48,637 bases of DNA from assembly GCA_031277885.1 (NCBI GenBank), contig JAITLM010000205.1:1-48637 (forward strand). The letters are read 5' to 3'. Positions 1 to 7,571 of the stretch are shown piece by piece. Below the pieces are notes generated by a model. It made no database searches. It was not told the origin of the DNA and worked only from the letters and a program-made list of their open reading frames with translations. This stretch comes from Microbacterium sp. GTDB taxonomy: Bacteria; Actinomycetota; Actinomycetes; Actinomycetales; Microbacteriaceae. A program made the position numbers and the translations under genes. Each line of letters opens with the position of its first letter. Positions within the stretch are counted from its first letter, which is position 1.

Positions 1-999
1 CTCACCCGCCGCTCGATGATGAAGGGCGCCGCCTGGTCCCTCCCGGTCCTCGCGGCGACCGCGGCTGCGCCCAGCCATGCGGCATCGGTCCCCGTCACCC
101 CGCCCTGCCCGACGTTCGACGCCTGCGGTCTGTACGGATCCTCGGGGAGCGTGGTCTTCCGCTACTCGGGCTCTCCCGCGACCACGGGCGGCGGCTTCAC
201 GGTCAATGAGAACAGCGGGCCCTTCGCCGGCTCGTACTGGTCGTCGAATCTCGCGTTCGGACCGTACGTGTCGCCCGATTGCACCGGAGTCTCGTACGTC
301 TTCTACGGATCGCGGTACAACAACTCCTTCCTCAACATCTACCGCGCCAAGGCGGGGGCCGCCGGTCAGAACCCCACCGTGGAGGTCGTCGGTCCGATCC
401 CGTCGGGTCCGTCCTGGGCGGCCTGGGGTGGAATGGCCTGCGATCCGTTCGGCGACCTGTGGATGATCTCCAACCTCACCGCGCTGTCGACGACGCAGAT
501 CGCCCGGGTGACGCCGCAGACCGCGAGCACGCTGAGCAGTACGTTCGTGATGAGCGCCGTCGGGCTCGTCGCCGGCGGACCGAACGCCGCGGTCGCCGCC
601 TCCGGCACGATCGTGCCCGACATCACCTTCACGGGCGACGGACGGATGTACGGGCTGATCTACAGCACGGCGGCCGGCAGCTCCGGGCAGGTCTGGCTCT
701 GCGAGTACCTCACCGACACCTTGACGGCGGGCGGGAAGATGACGATCTCCCCGATCCGGCAGGTCACCGGACCGGCGGCGACGGTCAGCACCTCGAACTA
801 CGGGTTCGCCTGGCTCGGGTCAGCCACGACGGCGGACAGCGGCGCGTTCTACGCCGTCAACGGCGGTACCGGGGAGCTCTACCGGATCGACCCCGCAACG
901 GGCGTCTCGGTGAGCGCAGGGACCAAGACCTCGCCGGCCACCTACGACTACGCGGCGACCGATCTCGCCTCGGCCCCCGTCGGGGGCTGCAGCATCTGA
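1..999 (+). CDS. Tat-exported protein of unknown function (5' partial)
   Basis: The frame is open to the left edge and reads L-T-R-R-S-M-M-K-G-A-A-W before a hydrophobic stretch (VLAATAAAPSHAA). This looks like the end of a twin-arginine signal whose real start lies outside the window, so the ATG at 16 is probably internal. The mature part, about 300 residues, is rich in Gly, Ser, Thr and Tyr with four Cys (CPTFDAC near the mature N-terminus, later single Cys). It has repeated beta-type segments such as GDLWMISN and GELYRIDPATG, which suggests a secreted beta-propeller-like protein. No catalytic motif was recognised and no function is assigned. Confidence 0.75.
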   Translation, partial: LTRRSMMKGAAWSLPVLAATAAAPSHAASVPVTPPCPTFDACGLYGSSGSVVFRYSGSPATTGGGFTVNENSGPFAGSYWSSNLAFGPYVSPDCTGVSYVFYGSRYNNSFLNIYRAKAGAAGQNPTVEVVGPIPSGPSWAAWGGMACDPFGDLWMISNLTALSTTQIARVTPQTASTLSSTFVMSAVGLVAGGPNAAVAASGTIVPDITFTGDGRMYGLIYSTAAGSSGQVWLCEYLTDTLTAGGKMTISPIRQVTGPAATVSTSNYGFAWLGSATTADSGAFYAVNGGTGELYRIDPATGVSVSAGTKTSPATYDYAATDLASAPVGGCSI

Positions 1000-1015
1000 G
1001 CGCCGCAGACGCGCT

Positions 1016-1052
1016 GCCGGCCGCCGCTCTGTTCGCCAGAGCGACGGCCGAC
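1016..1052. terminator. Bidirectional hairpin terminator between convergent genes
   Basis: A 16-bp stem (1016-1031 with 1037-1052) closes a 5-nt loop. Two positions are C/A mismatches in the plus-strand RNA but G-U wobbles in the minus-strand RNA. It sits just after the secreted-protein gene and just after the minus-strand YCII operon, so it can end both. There is no clear U tract. Confidence 0.65.
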
Positions 1053-1063
1053 GAGCGATCGCG

Positions 1064-1357
1064 TCAGAGGAGCTGGTTGATCTGGAGCGTGCCGCCCCGC
1101 GAGACGAAGGGGTGCGATGCGAGCGCATCCTGCACCTCGCCCACGGTGTCGGCCTCGAGGATCGAGTAGCCGCTGAACGCCGGCGCGGGAGCCGGCTCCT
1201 GCGCCGAGACATCGCCGACGTGGCTGACCGGCGCGCCCGGATCCACCACGATCGGCCCTGCCTGGGCGAGCCAGGCGCCGAAGGCCGCACGCGCGGCCTC
1301 CATCTGCGCCGGATCGGGGTGGCCCATCCCCGCGTACGTGACCAGGAACCTCGCCAT
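1064..1357 (-). CDS. YCII-domain protein
   Basis: This 97-residue protein has the YCII/DGPF-type ferredoxin-like layout: it begins MARFLVTYAGM, ends near GGTLQINQLL, and carries the conserved core FSGYSILEADTVGEVQDALASHPF. ATG at 1357 is preferred because GGAG lies five bases upstream. A GTG at 1363 would give two more residues and a GTGA overlap with the upstream gene. It is the second gene of a two-gene minus-strand unit with another YCII gene, divergent from an HxlR regulator. YCII proteins are small dimeric proteins of mostly unknown biochemical role, and no substrate can be named. Confidence 0.85.
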   Translation of the reverse strand: MARFLVTYAGMGHPDPAQMEAARAAFGAWLAQAGPIVVDPGAPVSHVGDVSAQEPAPAPAFSGYSILEADTVGEVQDALASHPFVSRGGTLQINQLL

Positions 1358-1359
1358 CG

Positions 1360-1683
1360 TCACTCCATCCCGGGGACGCTGAGCAGTTCGAGGGCCTCGA
1401 TCGTTCCTCCCCAGGCGAGATGCGGGTGACCCTCGAAGAGCGCCGTGAGGGCCTCGGGCGACTCCGCCTCGATGATCGAGTAGCCGCCGATGAACGTAGT
1501 GGCGCCCGGGTCGGCTCCGCTCACGGTCTGCGTCGGCGAACCGAGGTCGACGATCGCGTCACCGGCGCGCTGCGCCCAGTCCATCCACGCCTTCATGCCC
1601 TCGGCGGCCGCCGCAGGATCCTGATCCTGCATCTGCTCTGCGGCGGAGACCCCCGACCGGTACAGCACAAGGTACTTGCTCAT
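1360..1683 (-). CDS. YCII-domain protein
   Basis: This 107-residue YCII-family protein starts MSKYLVLYRSGVSAAEQM, has the core FIGGYSIIEAESPEALTALFEGHPHLAWGG, and ends near IEALELL. It is clearly paralogous to the downstream YCII gene (shared GGYSI/SGYSI and HPH/HPF segments), so the pair looks like a tandem duplication. It is the first gene of the unit. Its promoter region is shared with the divergent HxlR regulator and contains an inverted repeat, so repression by that regulator is the simplest inference. Biochemical function is unknown. Confidence 0.85.
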   Translation of the reverse strand: MSKYLVLYRSGVSAAEQMQDQDPAAAAEGMKAWMDWAQRAGDAIVDLGSPTQTVSGADPGATTFIGGYSIIEAESPEALTALFEGHPHLAWGGTIEALELLSVPGME

Positions 1684-1763
1684 TTCGCATCCATTCCTGG
1701 TTGGCGGCCCGGAGCTCCGTGCCGACCGATGGGCCGCGCGCCGTCATCGGCCGCTAGCATTGG

Positions 1764-1782
1764 ACTATACGATTCATATAGT
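1764..1782. promoter_or_regulatory. Inverted-repeat operator ACTATA-N7-TATAGT
   Basis: A perfect 6-bp inverted repeat (1764-1769 and 1777-1782, 7-bp gap) lies in the 119-bp region between the divergent YCII unit and the HxlR gene, about 20 bp before the regulator's GTG. It is AT-rich against very GC-rich surroundings. HxlR regulators commonly bind such short dyads and control divergent targets. Direct binding is inferred. Confidence 0.6.
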
Positions 1783-1802
1783 TGCTACGAAAGGGCTGAG
1801 AA

Positions 1803-2450
1803 GTGACGTCTCGGAGCTACCGCGAGCTGTGCCCGATCGCGCGGACGTCGGATCTGCTCGGGGAGCGATGGACCGTGCTCATCATCCGCGAGCTCCTGCT
1901 CGGCCCCAAGCGCTTCTCGGACTTCCGCGAGCGGCTCCCCTCGATGGGTACTAACCGACTGTCCGAACGGCTCACGACCCTGTGCGACGCCGGCGTCGTC
2001 GAGCGTCTCGGCCGTACCGAGGGGTACGCGCTGACGCCCTGGGGGGAGGGGCTGCGGCCGATCCTGTTCGACATCGTCCGCTGGGGCTTCCCGCTTCTCC
2101 TGCAGCGCGAGGAGGGCGACGCGTCGCGCGCGGAGATCATCGCGCTGGGGCTCACCGCCCTCCTCCCGCCGGCGGCGGATGCGACCGGCGTCCGGGAGAC
2201 CTACGCGTTCTCGATTGACGACGAGCGCTTCCACGTCTCGTTCCAGGAGGGCCGGTACCGCGCGGCGTCCGGGCTCCCGGACGCACCCGCGGACGGCACG
2301 GTCACCGGATCGATCGCGGCCTTCCTCGACACGGTGATGGGCGGCGAGGGCGGGGCGGAGCAGTTGCAGATCGTCGCCGATCCGGCCGCGCGAGATCGGA
2401 TCCTCGCCCTTCTGGGCGCACCGGCCGCGTTGGCGGCCGCGCATGCGTAG
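1803..2450 (+). CDS. HxlR-family transcriptional regulator with C-terminal extension
   Basis: Residues about 5-100 form the HxlR winged helix: CPIARTSDLLGERWTVLIIRELLLGPKRFSDFRERL, then a recognition-helix segment MGTNRLSERLTTLCDAGVV and a wing. Residues about 110-215 are an extra acidic domain of the SCP2/sterol-carrier-like type often attached to actinobacterial HxlR proteins (FHVSFQEGRY, DGTVTGSIAAFLDTVMGG). The early Cys could be redox-active as in some family members, but that is conjecture. The start is GTG with AAGGG seven bases upstream. It is divergent from the YCII pair with a dyad between them, and the DUF1801 gene follows 9 bp downstream. Confidence 0.9.
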   Translation: MTSRSYRELCPIARTSDLLGERWTVLIIRELLLGPKRFSDFRERLPSMGTNRLSERLTTLCDAGVVERLGRTEGYALTPWGEGLRPILFDIVRWGFPLLLQREEGDASRAEIIALGLTALLPPAADATGVRETYAFSIDDERFHVSFQEGRYRAASGLPDAPADGTVTGSIAAFLDTVMGGEGGAEQLQIVADPAARDRILALLGAPAALAAAHA

Positions 2451-2459
2451 GGTGATGCC

Positions 2460-2819
2460 GTGAGCAACCGGAACCCCGAGGTCGATGCCTGGCTCGCCGC
2501 CTACGACAACCCGCAGCGCGATCTCGTCGCGCAGGTGCGGGAGGTCGTCCTGGGAGTGGATCCCGCGATCACCGAGGCGATCAAGTGGCAGGCGCCGACG
2601 TTCATCTATCGCGGCAACATCGCCTCGTTCTTCCCGAAGTCCAAGAAGACCGTGACGCTGATGTTCCACCAGGGTGCGACGATCGCGGATCCCGGAGGCC
2701 TGCTCGAAGGGGACGGCGCGGTCTCGCGTGTGGCCCGTTTCGCGGATGCCGCGGAGCTCGAGGCGAAGCGCGAGGCGCTGACCGCGATCATCCGGGCGTG
2801 GATCGACGACCGACGCTGA
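2460..2819 (+). CDS. DUF1801 domain protein (YdhG-like)
   Basis: This is a 119-residue cytosolic protein. It matches the DUF1801 pattern: VDAWLAAYDNPQRDLVAQVREVVLGVDPAITEAIKWQAPTF near the N-terminus, then an aromatic strand region (NIASFFPKSKKTVTLMFHQG) and a C-terminal helix (EAKREALTAIIRAWI). The start is GTG at 2460, nine bases after the HxlR stop, so the two are likely co-transcribed. DUF1801 proteins resemble iron-chaperone or frataxin-like folds, but the reaction or partner is not known here. Confidence 0.85.
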   Translation: MSNRNPEVDAWLAAYDNPQRDLVAQVREVVLGVDPAITEAIKWQAPTFIYRGNIASFFPKSKKTVTLMFHQGATIADPGGLLEGDGAVSRVARFADAAELEAKREALTAIIRAWIDDRR

Positions 2820-2843
2820 GCGCCTGCGGTTCGCGTCTCAGCG
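2814..2843. terminator. Hairpin between convergent DUF1801 and DUF2461 genes
   Basis: The inverted repeat CGCTGAG (2814-2820) and CTCAGCG (2837-2843) has a 16-nt loop and spans both stop codons of the convergent genes. The stem is only 7 bp without a U tract, so terminator function is plausible but weak. Confidence 0.4.
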
Positions 2844-3488
2844 ACGCCCCTCCATCGTGCTGGCGCCGACGTTCTCGTCGAGCCACCGCACCAGCGGGCG
2901 GGCGGCGCGGAGCACCGCGACCACGTGGTCCGCAGCCTCGGGGGAGTGCAGCCAGGGCGTCGTCGGGTCCCAGTGGACCCGGGCGGCGAGGTCCTTGTTC
3001 CGGAGCAGTTCGATGCGCGGATGGTCCTTCGCGTATCCGCGCGGGGCGGTGGCCAGGCGATCGTGCGAGGTGACGTCGATTCCCGACGCCTCGAGGTCGC
3101 CGATGATGGCTTCGAGTCGAGGGCCCGTATCGTCGTCGGCGACGGCGGAGCGCAGGCGCGTCAGCTGGTCGGCGGCCAGCATGTGGCACCCTGTGCCCGT
3201 GCCGAGTCCGCGGGCGGAGAACTCGACGTAGCCCTGGCCGAGCATGGCTCCGATCGACGTCTTGTAGGGCGACTTGTCGGCGCTGAAGCGGATGTCGCGG
3301 TTCGGACGGAAGATCCGTCCCTCGCCGAACTCGCCGGACAAGTCGTCGAGCAGGGCCTGCATGGGCGCGAGGACCTCGGCGTCGTAGACCGCGCGGTTGC
3401 GGGTCCAGTAGTCCTTGCTGTTGTCGGCTTCGAGGCCGATGTAGAAGGCGCTCGCGCGCTCCGACCACCCGGGGAACGTCGCGCTCAT
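2838..3488 (-). CDS. DUF2461 family protein
   Basis: This 216-residue protein has the DUF2461 signature: FPGWSERASAFYIGLEADNSKDYWTRNRAVYDAEVLAPM, then GRIFRPNRDIRFSADKSPYKTSIGAMLG and GYVEFSARGLGTGTGCHMLAADQL. ATG at 3488 is chosen because it gives the family N-terminus and follows the TfoX-like gene's stop with a one-base gap; the longer frame adds an unlikely Arg-rich leader. Members are widespread and uncharacterised. Coupling with a TfoX-N gene is the only contextual hint. Confidence 0.85.
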   Translation of the reverse strand: MSATFPGWSERASAFYIGLEADNSKDYWTRNRAVYDAEVLAPMQALLDDLSGEFGEGRIFRPNRDIRFSADKSPYKTSIGAMLGQGYVEFSARGLGTGTGCHMLAADQLTRLRSAVADDDTGPRLEAIIGDLEASGIDVTSHDRLATAPRGYAKDHPRIELLRNKDLAARVHWDPTTPWLHSPEAADHVVAVLRAARPLVRWLDENVGASTMEGRR

Positions 3489-3489
3489 G

Positions 3490-3864
3490 TCAGGCCTTCT
3501 TCCTCGGGGCACGTGTCTTGGGCTGCTTGGCCGGAAGGCGCCCGACCTGCTCGAGCGCGGCGGACACCCATTCCGCGGCGCGCTCCGGGTCGCCCCGCCA
3601 CTCCGGCGGCAGCGCGAGATAGCCGCCCATCGGCCTCTCCGCAGGGCCGAACGGGCCCACGCCGGGGACGTCCCGCAAGGCGCTGAGCGAGTCCTCGTCG
3701 ACGAGGCGCACGCCGAGATCGTCGCCGAAGAGCCCGGCGAACATGTTGCCGTTCACGAACGCGCCCAGGTTGCCGAACATCGGCTTGACCTCGACGCCGG
3801 GTGCCGCAGGGATGACGCTGCGGAAGAAGTCCTTGGAGTCCTCGGACGGTCGCGGGATCTGCAT
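3490..3864 (-). CDS. TfoX N-terminal domain protein
   Basis: This 124-residue protein matches the TfoX/Sxy N-terminal domain: SKDFFRSVIPAAPGVEVKPMFGNLGAFVNGNMFAGLFGDDLGVRL, followed by FGPAERPMGGYLALPPEW. The tail is Lys/Arg-rich (KQPKTRAPRKKA). Sxy/TfoX full-length proteins activate competence with CRP in gamma-proteobacteria. Stand-alone N-domains in actinobacteria are not tied to competence and their role is unknown. It is first in a two-gene unit with the DUF2461 gene. Confidence 0.85.
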   Translation of the reverse strand: MQIPRPSEDSKDFFRSVIPAAPGVEVKPMFGNLGAFVNGNMFAGLFGDDLGVRLVDEDSLSALRDVPGVGPFGPAERPMGGYLALPPEWRGDPERAAEWVSAALEQVGRLPAKQPKTRAPRKKA

Positions 3865-4004
3865 GGCTCTGTTATCTCACGTCCGGCGGGGGAGCGTAAC
3901 CCGCGGATCCCTTCCGCAGGCGACACCCCCGACCTAGACTCCTGCGCGAAGCCTCCGCACGCACCGGAGATCCTCGGCGCCCCGGCGGAGCTGAAGGAGA
4001 AGAC

Positions 4005-4571
4005 ATGCAGAACCTGACGATCGACTTCATCTGCTCCCTCGACGGCTACGGCGCCGCGGAGGGCTGGCCCGGACTGTGGGGGATGGGCGGTCCCGAGTAC
4101 TTCGAGTGGCTCGGCACCGCGCCGGACAAGGACTATCCGATCCTCATGGGGGCGACCACGTACCGCCTCATGTCGGCGTTCGCCGCGGGAGGCGAGGAGG
4201 GCGTGGGCGTGCTGGACGCGATCCCGAAGTACGTGTTCTCCTCGACCCTCGACGAGCCGCTGACCTGGGCGAACTCGACCCTCGTCCGCGACGATGCCGT
4301 CGACGTCGTGCGACGGCTGAAGGAGGAGTCCGATCGCCCGTTGCGCACCCTCGGCAGCATCGCGCTCTGCCGCGCTCTGCTGAACGCGGGACTCGTCGAC
4401 CGGTACCGCGTCGTGCTCTTCCCGGTGATCACGGGCGCCACGGGACGGGATCGGATCTTCGAGGGCTACCCCGACGTGCGGCTCGAGCTCGTCGAGTCGC
4501 GCACGTTCGACGGACGGCTGCAGCTGCTCGAGTACATCCCGACGGTGCTCGACGGCCCGCCCGGACGCTGA
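4005..4571 (+). CDS. Dihydrofolate reductase family protein (RibD C-terminal-like)
   Basis: This 188-residue protein has the RibD-C/DHFR-like fold order: an N-terminal strand LTIDFICSLDGYGA, a middle GATTYRLMSAF, and the later NADPH-site pattern RTLGSIALCRALLNAGLVDRYRVVLFPVITGATGRDRIF. It starts at ATG 4005 with GAAGGAGA seven bases upstream. Members reduce pteridine- or pyrimidine-like substrates with NADPH, but stand-alone actinobacterial paralogues have no established substrate. It appears monocistronic. Confidence 0.85.
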   Translation: MQNLTIDFICSLDGYGAAEGWPGLWGMGGPEYFEWLGTAPDKDYPILMGATTYRLMSAFAAGGEEGVGVLDAIPKYVFSSTLDEPLTWANSTLVRDDAVDVVRRLKEESDRPLRTLGSIALCRALLNAGLVDRYRVVLFPVITGATGRDRIFEGYPDVRLELVESRTFDGRLQLLEYIPTVLDGPPGR

Positions 4572-4649
4572 AACCCGTGCGCTGCGGGGCGCGGAGGCGC
4601 ATCCTGGACTCAGGTGCACGCAGCAGCGCGCGAACGCGAGGAGGACCGC

Positions 4650-4805
4650 ATGGGGCATGACAAGAACGACGAACTGCGCGAAGACCGTGAGGACCAGGAG
4701 GAGCGTCGACAGCACCATCGCGACGAGACCTTCGCGGCGACCGGCGACGTCGACGACGAGGGATCCCAGGACGAGCGCCGCAAGGAGGGCCTCGACCGGC
4801 TGTGA
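4650..4805 (+). CDS. Small highly charged hypothetical protein
   Basis: This 51-residue frame starts at ATG 4650 with a strong GAGGAGGA ribosome site six bases upstream. It is almost entirely charged or polar (RMGHDKNDELREDREDQEERRQHH), with a second acidic stretch and a KEGLDRL end, and no hydrophobic core. It is probably intrinsically disordered or a helix-prone peptide. The good ribosome site and acidic-basic composition favour a real gene, but no homologue family was recognised. Confidence 0.55.
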   Translation: MGHDKNDELREDREDQEERRQHHRDETFAATGDVDDEGSQDERRKEGLDRL

Positions 4806-4939
4806 CCCTGCGCCGCTGCGGGAGGATGCGCCCGGAAGCCGGTGTCGGGCGCATTCCGCCGCCCGTCGCGCTTGAAGCACGCGCGGGCCCGTGACAGGCT
4901 GACCCTGCGTCGCGAACGCGCGCGGAGGGGACGGGTCCG

Positions 4940-5884
4940 ATGGTCACGCAGCAGGTCGTCGCACCGCCCGCCCGGGCGGCGCTGTTCCTCGTCTTCACGG
5001 TGCGCGAAGGCGGCGAGGACGTCGTGCGCGACCTTCTCGCCGACCTGTCCGGCATCACTCGCTCGGTGTCGTTCCGCACCCCGTCCGACCATCTGAACGC
5101 CGTGCTCGGCATCGGCGCGCTGCTCTGGGACCGGATGTTCGGTGTGCCCCGGCCGAAGGCGCTGCACCCGTTCGAGGCGCTGCATGGCCCGCGCCACGTG
5201 GCCCCCGCGACCCCGGGCGATCTGCTCCTGCATGTGCGCGCCCACCACATGGACGTGTGCTTCGAGCTGTGCCGCCAGGTCGTGGACCGCCTCCGCGGTC
5301 ACGCCGACGTCGTCGACGAGACGCACGGCTTCAAGTACTTCGACGAGCGAGACCTGCTCGGCTTCGTCGACGGCACGGAGAATCCGGAGGGATCCGCCGC
5401 CGCGGCCGCGGTGCTCATCGGCGACGAGGATCCGGACTTCGCCGGCGGCAGCTACGTCATCGTGCAGAAGTACACGCACGACCTCTCGTCGTGGGGCGAG
5501 TTGCCCGTGCACGAGCAGGAGAAGGTCATAGGCCGCAGCAAGCTCGAGGACATCGAGATGCCCGATGCGGTCAAGCCGCGGAACTCGCACGTGCACCTCA
5601 ACACGATCGAGGACGCAGACGGCACGCAGCGCCAGATCCTGCGCAGCAACATGCCGTTCGGCGAGCTCGGCAGCGAGGAGTTCGGCACCTACTTCATCGG
5701 CTACGCGGCGGATCCGGAGGTGATCGAGCGGATGCTGCGGAACATGTTCCTCGGCGACCCGCCGGGCAACACCGACCGGATCCTGGACTTCTCCACGGCG
5801 CGCACCGGATCGCTCTTCTTCGTTCCCACGGTGGACTTCCTCGACGACGTGCCGCCGGCTCCCGCCGCCCCGGCCGCCCCGTGA
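4940..5884 (+). CDS. DyP-type peroxidase (YfeX-like)
   Basis: This is a 314-residue heme peroxidase of the dye-decolorizing family. The GXXDG motif is GFVDGTENP at residues 141-149 (D144 the expected acid-base residue), the proximal heme His is in NSHVHLN (H217), and the distal Arg is in LRSNMPFG (about R235). The motif KYFDERDLLGF precedes the GXXDG. No signal peptide is seen, so it is cytosolic or loaded into an encapsulin. No encapsulin gene or cargo-loading neighbour is present, and the C-terminus is a Pro/Ala tail. Such enzymes use H2O2 to oxidise aromatic compounds or act on porphyrins. The DUF488 gene follows 13 bp downstream. Confidence 0.93.
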   Translation: MVTQQVVAPPARAALFLVFTVREGGEDVVRDLLADLSGITRSVSFRTPSDHLNAVLGIGALLWDRMFGVPRPKALHPFEALHGPRHVAPATPGDLLLHVRAHHMDVCFELCRQVVDRLRGHADVVDETHGFKYFDERDLLGFVDGTENPEGSAAAAAVLIGDEDPDFAGGSYVIVQKYTHDLSSWGELPVHEQEKVIGRSKLEDIEMPDAVKPRNSHVHLNTIEDADGTQRQILRSNMPFGELGSEEFGTYFIGYAADPEVIERMLRNMFLGDPPGNTDRILDFSTARTGSLFFVPTVDFLDDVPPAPAAPAAP

Positions 5885-5897
5885 CAGGAGCCCGGGG

Positions 5898-6272
5898 ATG
5901 ACGACGAGCGGAGCGCCGCGGGTCAGGGTGCGCCGCATCTACGACCCGGTCGAACCGGACGACGGCGCCCGCGTGCTCGTGGACCGGCTGTGGCCGCGCG
6001 GGGTGAGCAAGGAACGCGCCGACCTGCACGAGTGGTGCAAGGACGTGGCGCCCTCGACCGAGCTGCGCCAGTGGTACGCGCACGACCCCGAGAGGTTCGC
6101 CGAGTTCGCGCGCCGCTACCGAGAAGAGCTCGCGGATCCGACGCGCGCCGAGGCGCTCGACGGGCTGCAGGCGCTCCTGCGGCAAGGGCCGGTGACGCTG
6201 CTGACCGCGGCCAAGCGCTCCGACATCAGCGAGGCGACCGTGCTGCAGGAGGTGCTGCGCGGATCCGGGTGA
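5898..6272 (+). CDS. DUF488 family protein
   Basis: This 124-residue protein matches DUF488: VRVRRIYDPVEPDDGARVLVDRLWPRGVSKERADLHEWCKDVAPSTELRQWY, then the helix AEFARRYREEL and the terminal strand GPVTLLTAAKRSDISEATVL. It is probably co-transcribed with the DyP peroxidase. DUF488 proteins are small and cytosolic, with a conserved Arg/Asp/Trp cluster, and no proven enzymatic activity is known to me. Confidence 0.88.
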   Translation: MTTSGAPRVRVRRIYDPVEPDDGARVLVDRLWPRGVSKERADLHEWCKDVAPSTELRQWYAHDPERFAEFARRYREELADPTRAEALDGLQALLRQGPVTLLTAAKRSDISEATVLQEVLRGSG

Positions 6273-6306
6273 CAGGATCCGGGGGATGGGATCCGGCGGG
6301 GCGGCC

Positions 6307-6477
6307 CTACTTCCGGACGTCGCCGCTGTCAGGCTCCTCCTGCTGCTCGAGCGGCTCGTCGGGCTCGAACGAGGCGTCGTCCGTCTCGCTGTCCTCGACC
6401 GCGGCGGCGGCCTGCTCCTTCGCCTCCGCGAGCGCTTCGGCCTCGCGCTTCTCCTCGCGTCGCTTCTCTCCGAACAT
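6307..6477 (-). CDS. Small acidic hypothetical protein, 56 aa
   Basis: A short minus-strand frame runs from ATG 6477 to TAG 6307 and translates as MFGEKRREEKREAEALAEAK followed by QAAAAVEDSETDDASFEPD and an acidic end PDSGDVRK. AGGAG lies seven bases before the start, a good ribosome site. The N-terminal half is a charged single helix, the C-terminal half strongly acidic and probably disordered. It lies 36 bp downstream of the Imm5-like gene on the same strand, so it may be its last cistron. Function is unknown. Confidence 0.65.
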   Translation of the reverse strand: MFGEKRREEKREAEALAEAKEQAAAAVEDSETDDASFEPDEPLEQQEEPDSGDVRK

Positions 6478-6513
6478 CGCGTCTCCTCTGCGTCGGACGG
6501 CTTCGGTGTCACC

Positions 6514-7092
6514 CTACGCCCGGTGCGCTCGGGCGTCGCCGACGCCGGGGCGAACGTCCAGTGCCTCTTGGATGTCGCGGATGATCGCCCCGAGCTCTCC
6601 GGAGGCGAGCAGCCCCTGCCCGAGGGGGCCCGAGCCGTCCGTCCCCACCGGAGGGAGCCCGCGCAGGGCCGCCGCGACCCCGTCGGACAACCGTCCGCGC
6701 TGCCAGAGGAGCTCTGCCGTGATCGCCGCCGACCGGTCCTCGGCGGCGGCACCGGCGGCGCGCGCGGCGTAGGCCGCTGCCCCCAGGGCGTGCGCTCCCA
6801 TGTGCGCGACTCCCGCCGCCTGCGCTGCCGCACGGGCGGCGGACACGGCTCCGACGGAGGACGCGGCGTGCGCGGCCCGGCCGGCGACGAACCGGCGGCG
6901 GATCTCGCCCGCCGCATCGAGCTCGCCGCGGGAGAACGCCCGCGCCCTGGCGATCGCGTCGCGCGGGCGGTCATCGCCGGGTGCCTCCGCCTCGAAGAGT
7001 GGCAGCACGTGCTCGGCGCAGGTCGCGGCCCACTCCGCCACGAGGCGCCGGTCCGCCTCGGACAGCGACTGCGCGGAGAGCGCCCGGCTCAT
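6514..7092 (-). CDS. Imm5-like putative immunity protein
   Basis: This 192-residue, almost all-helical protein has the pattern of the Imm-5-like family: LSEADRRLVAEWAATCAEHVLPLFEAEAPGDDRPRDAIARARAFSRGEL, then Ala-rich helices with HMGAHALGAAAYAARAAGAA and RLSDGVAAALRGLPPVG. ATG at 7092 is chosen because it overlaps the upstream DUF6194 stop in an ATGA and removes an out-of-place Arg-rich leader. The family name implies immunity to a polymorphic toxin, but no toxin gene lies nearby, so that role is not supported by context. Confidence 0.75.
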   Translation of the reverse strand: MSRALSAQSLSEADRRLVAEWAATCAEHVLPLFEAEAPGDDRPRDAIARARAFSRGELDAAGEIRRRFVAGRAAHAASSVGAVSAARAAAQAAGVAHMGAHALGAAAYAARAAGAAAEDRSAAITAELLWQRGRLSDGVAAALRGLPPVGTDGSGPLGQGLLASGELGAIIRDIQEALDVRPGVGDARAHRA

Positions 7093-7529
7093 CGCCCGCT
7101 CCGGTCCCGTCGCTCCGTGCGGGCGCGCGCCGCGTCGTGCGCCTCGCGCAGCAGCGCGAGGACCAGCGCCGCGGTCTCGGATCCAGGGTCGACCACGCTC
7201 ACCCAGCCGGCGTCGCCGTACTGCGGGTGCCGGGCGAGGGCGTCGCTCGAGGCCGGATCCTCGCCGAGGGGAAGCTGCCCGGCGCGCTCCCGTCCGACAT
7301 GGATGTTGACCCGGAAGCGATCGGGCGCATCCAGGGCCGAGGCCCGGTCGTCGGGATAGTCCTTCGTGACGATCGTCCCGTAGGGCTGGGTGCGCTCCGG
7401 CACGGCGCCGTCGGGGGCGTAGTAGAAGAACGCGTCGCCCCACGCGATCTCGGGAAAAGGGCCCCCGGGCTCCGGGGCGAGGACGAGGACGCCGTCGAAC
7501 GTCCTGACATGATCCACGATCTGCTGCAT
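7089..7529 (-). CDS. DUF6194 family protein
   Basis: This 146-residue protein contains IVDHVRTFDGVLVLAPEPGGPFPEIAWGDAFFYYAPDG and then TIVTKDYPDDRASALDAPDRFRVNIHVGRE, the typical DUF6194 layout resembling a MmcQ/YjbR-type fold. The second ATG (7529) is favoured because GGAGG is seven bases upstream; the ATG at 7535 would leave almost no spacing. Its stop overlaps the start of the Imm5-like gene. Function is unknown. Confidence 0.8.
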   Translation of the reverse strand: MQQIVDHVRTFDGVLVLAPEPGGPFPEIAWGDAFFYYAPDGAVPERTQPYGTIVTKDYPDDRASALDAPDRFRVNIHVGRERAGQLPLGEDPASSDALARHPQYGDAGWVSVVDPGSETAALVLALLREAHDAARARTERRDRSGR

Positions 7530-7571
7530 CTCCATCCCTCCATCGTGAGGTTGACGTGCTTATGTGGACTC

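Noticed and set aside
3490..3864. Competence regulator Sxy/TfoX
   Set aside because: Only the N-terminal domain is present and no competence genes or CRP-S-type sites are nearby.
4940..6272. Encapsulin-DyP nanocompartment
   Set aside because: No encapsulin shell gene is adjacent and no clear cargo-loading C-terminal peptide is visible; the tail is Pro/Ala repeats.
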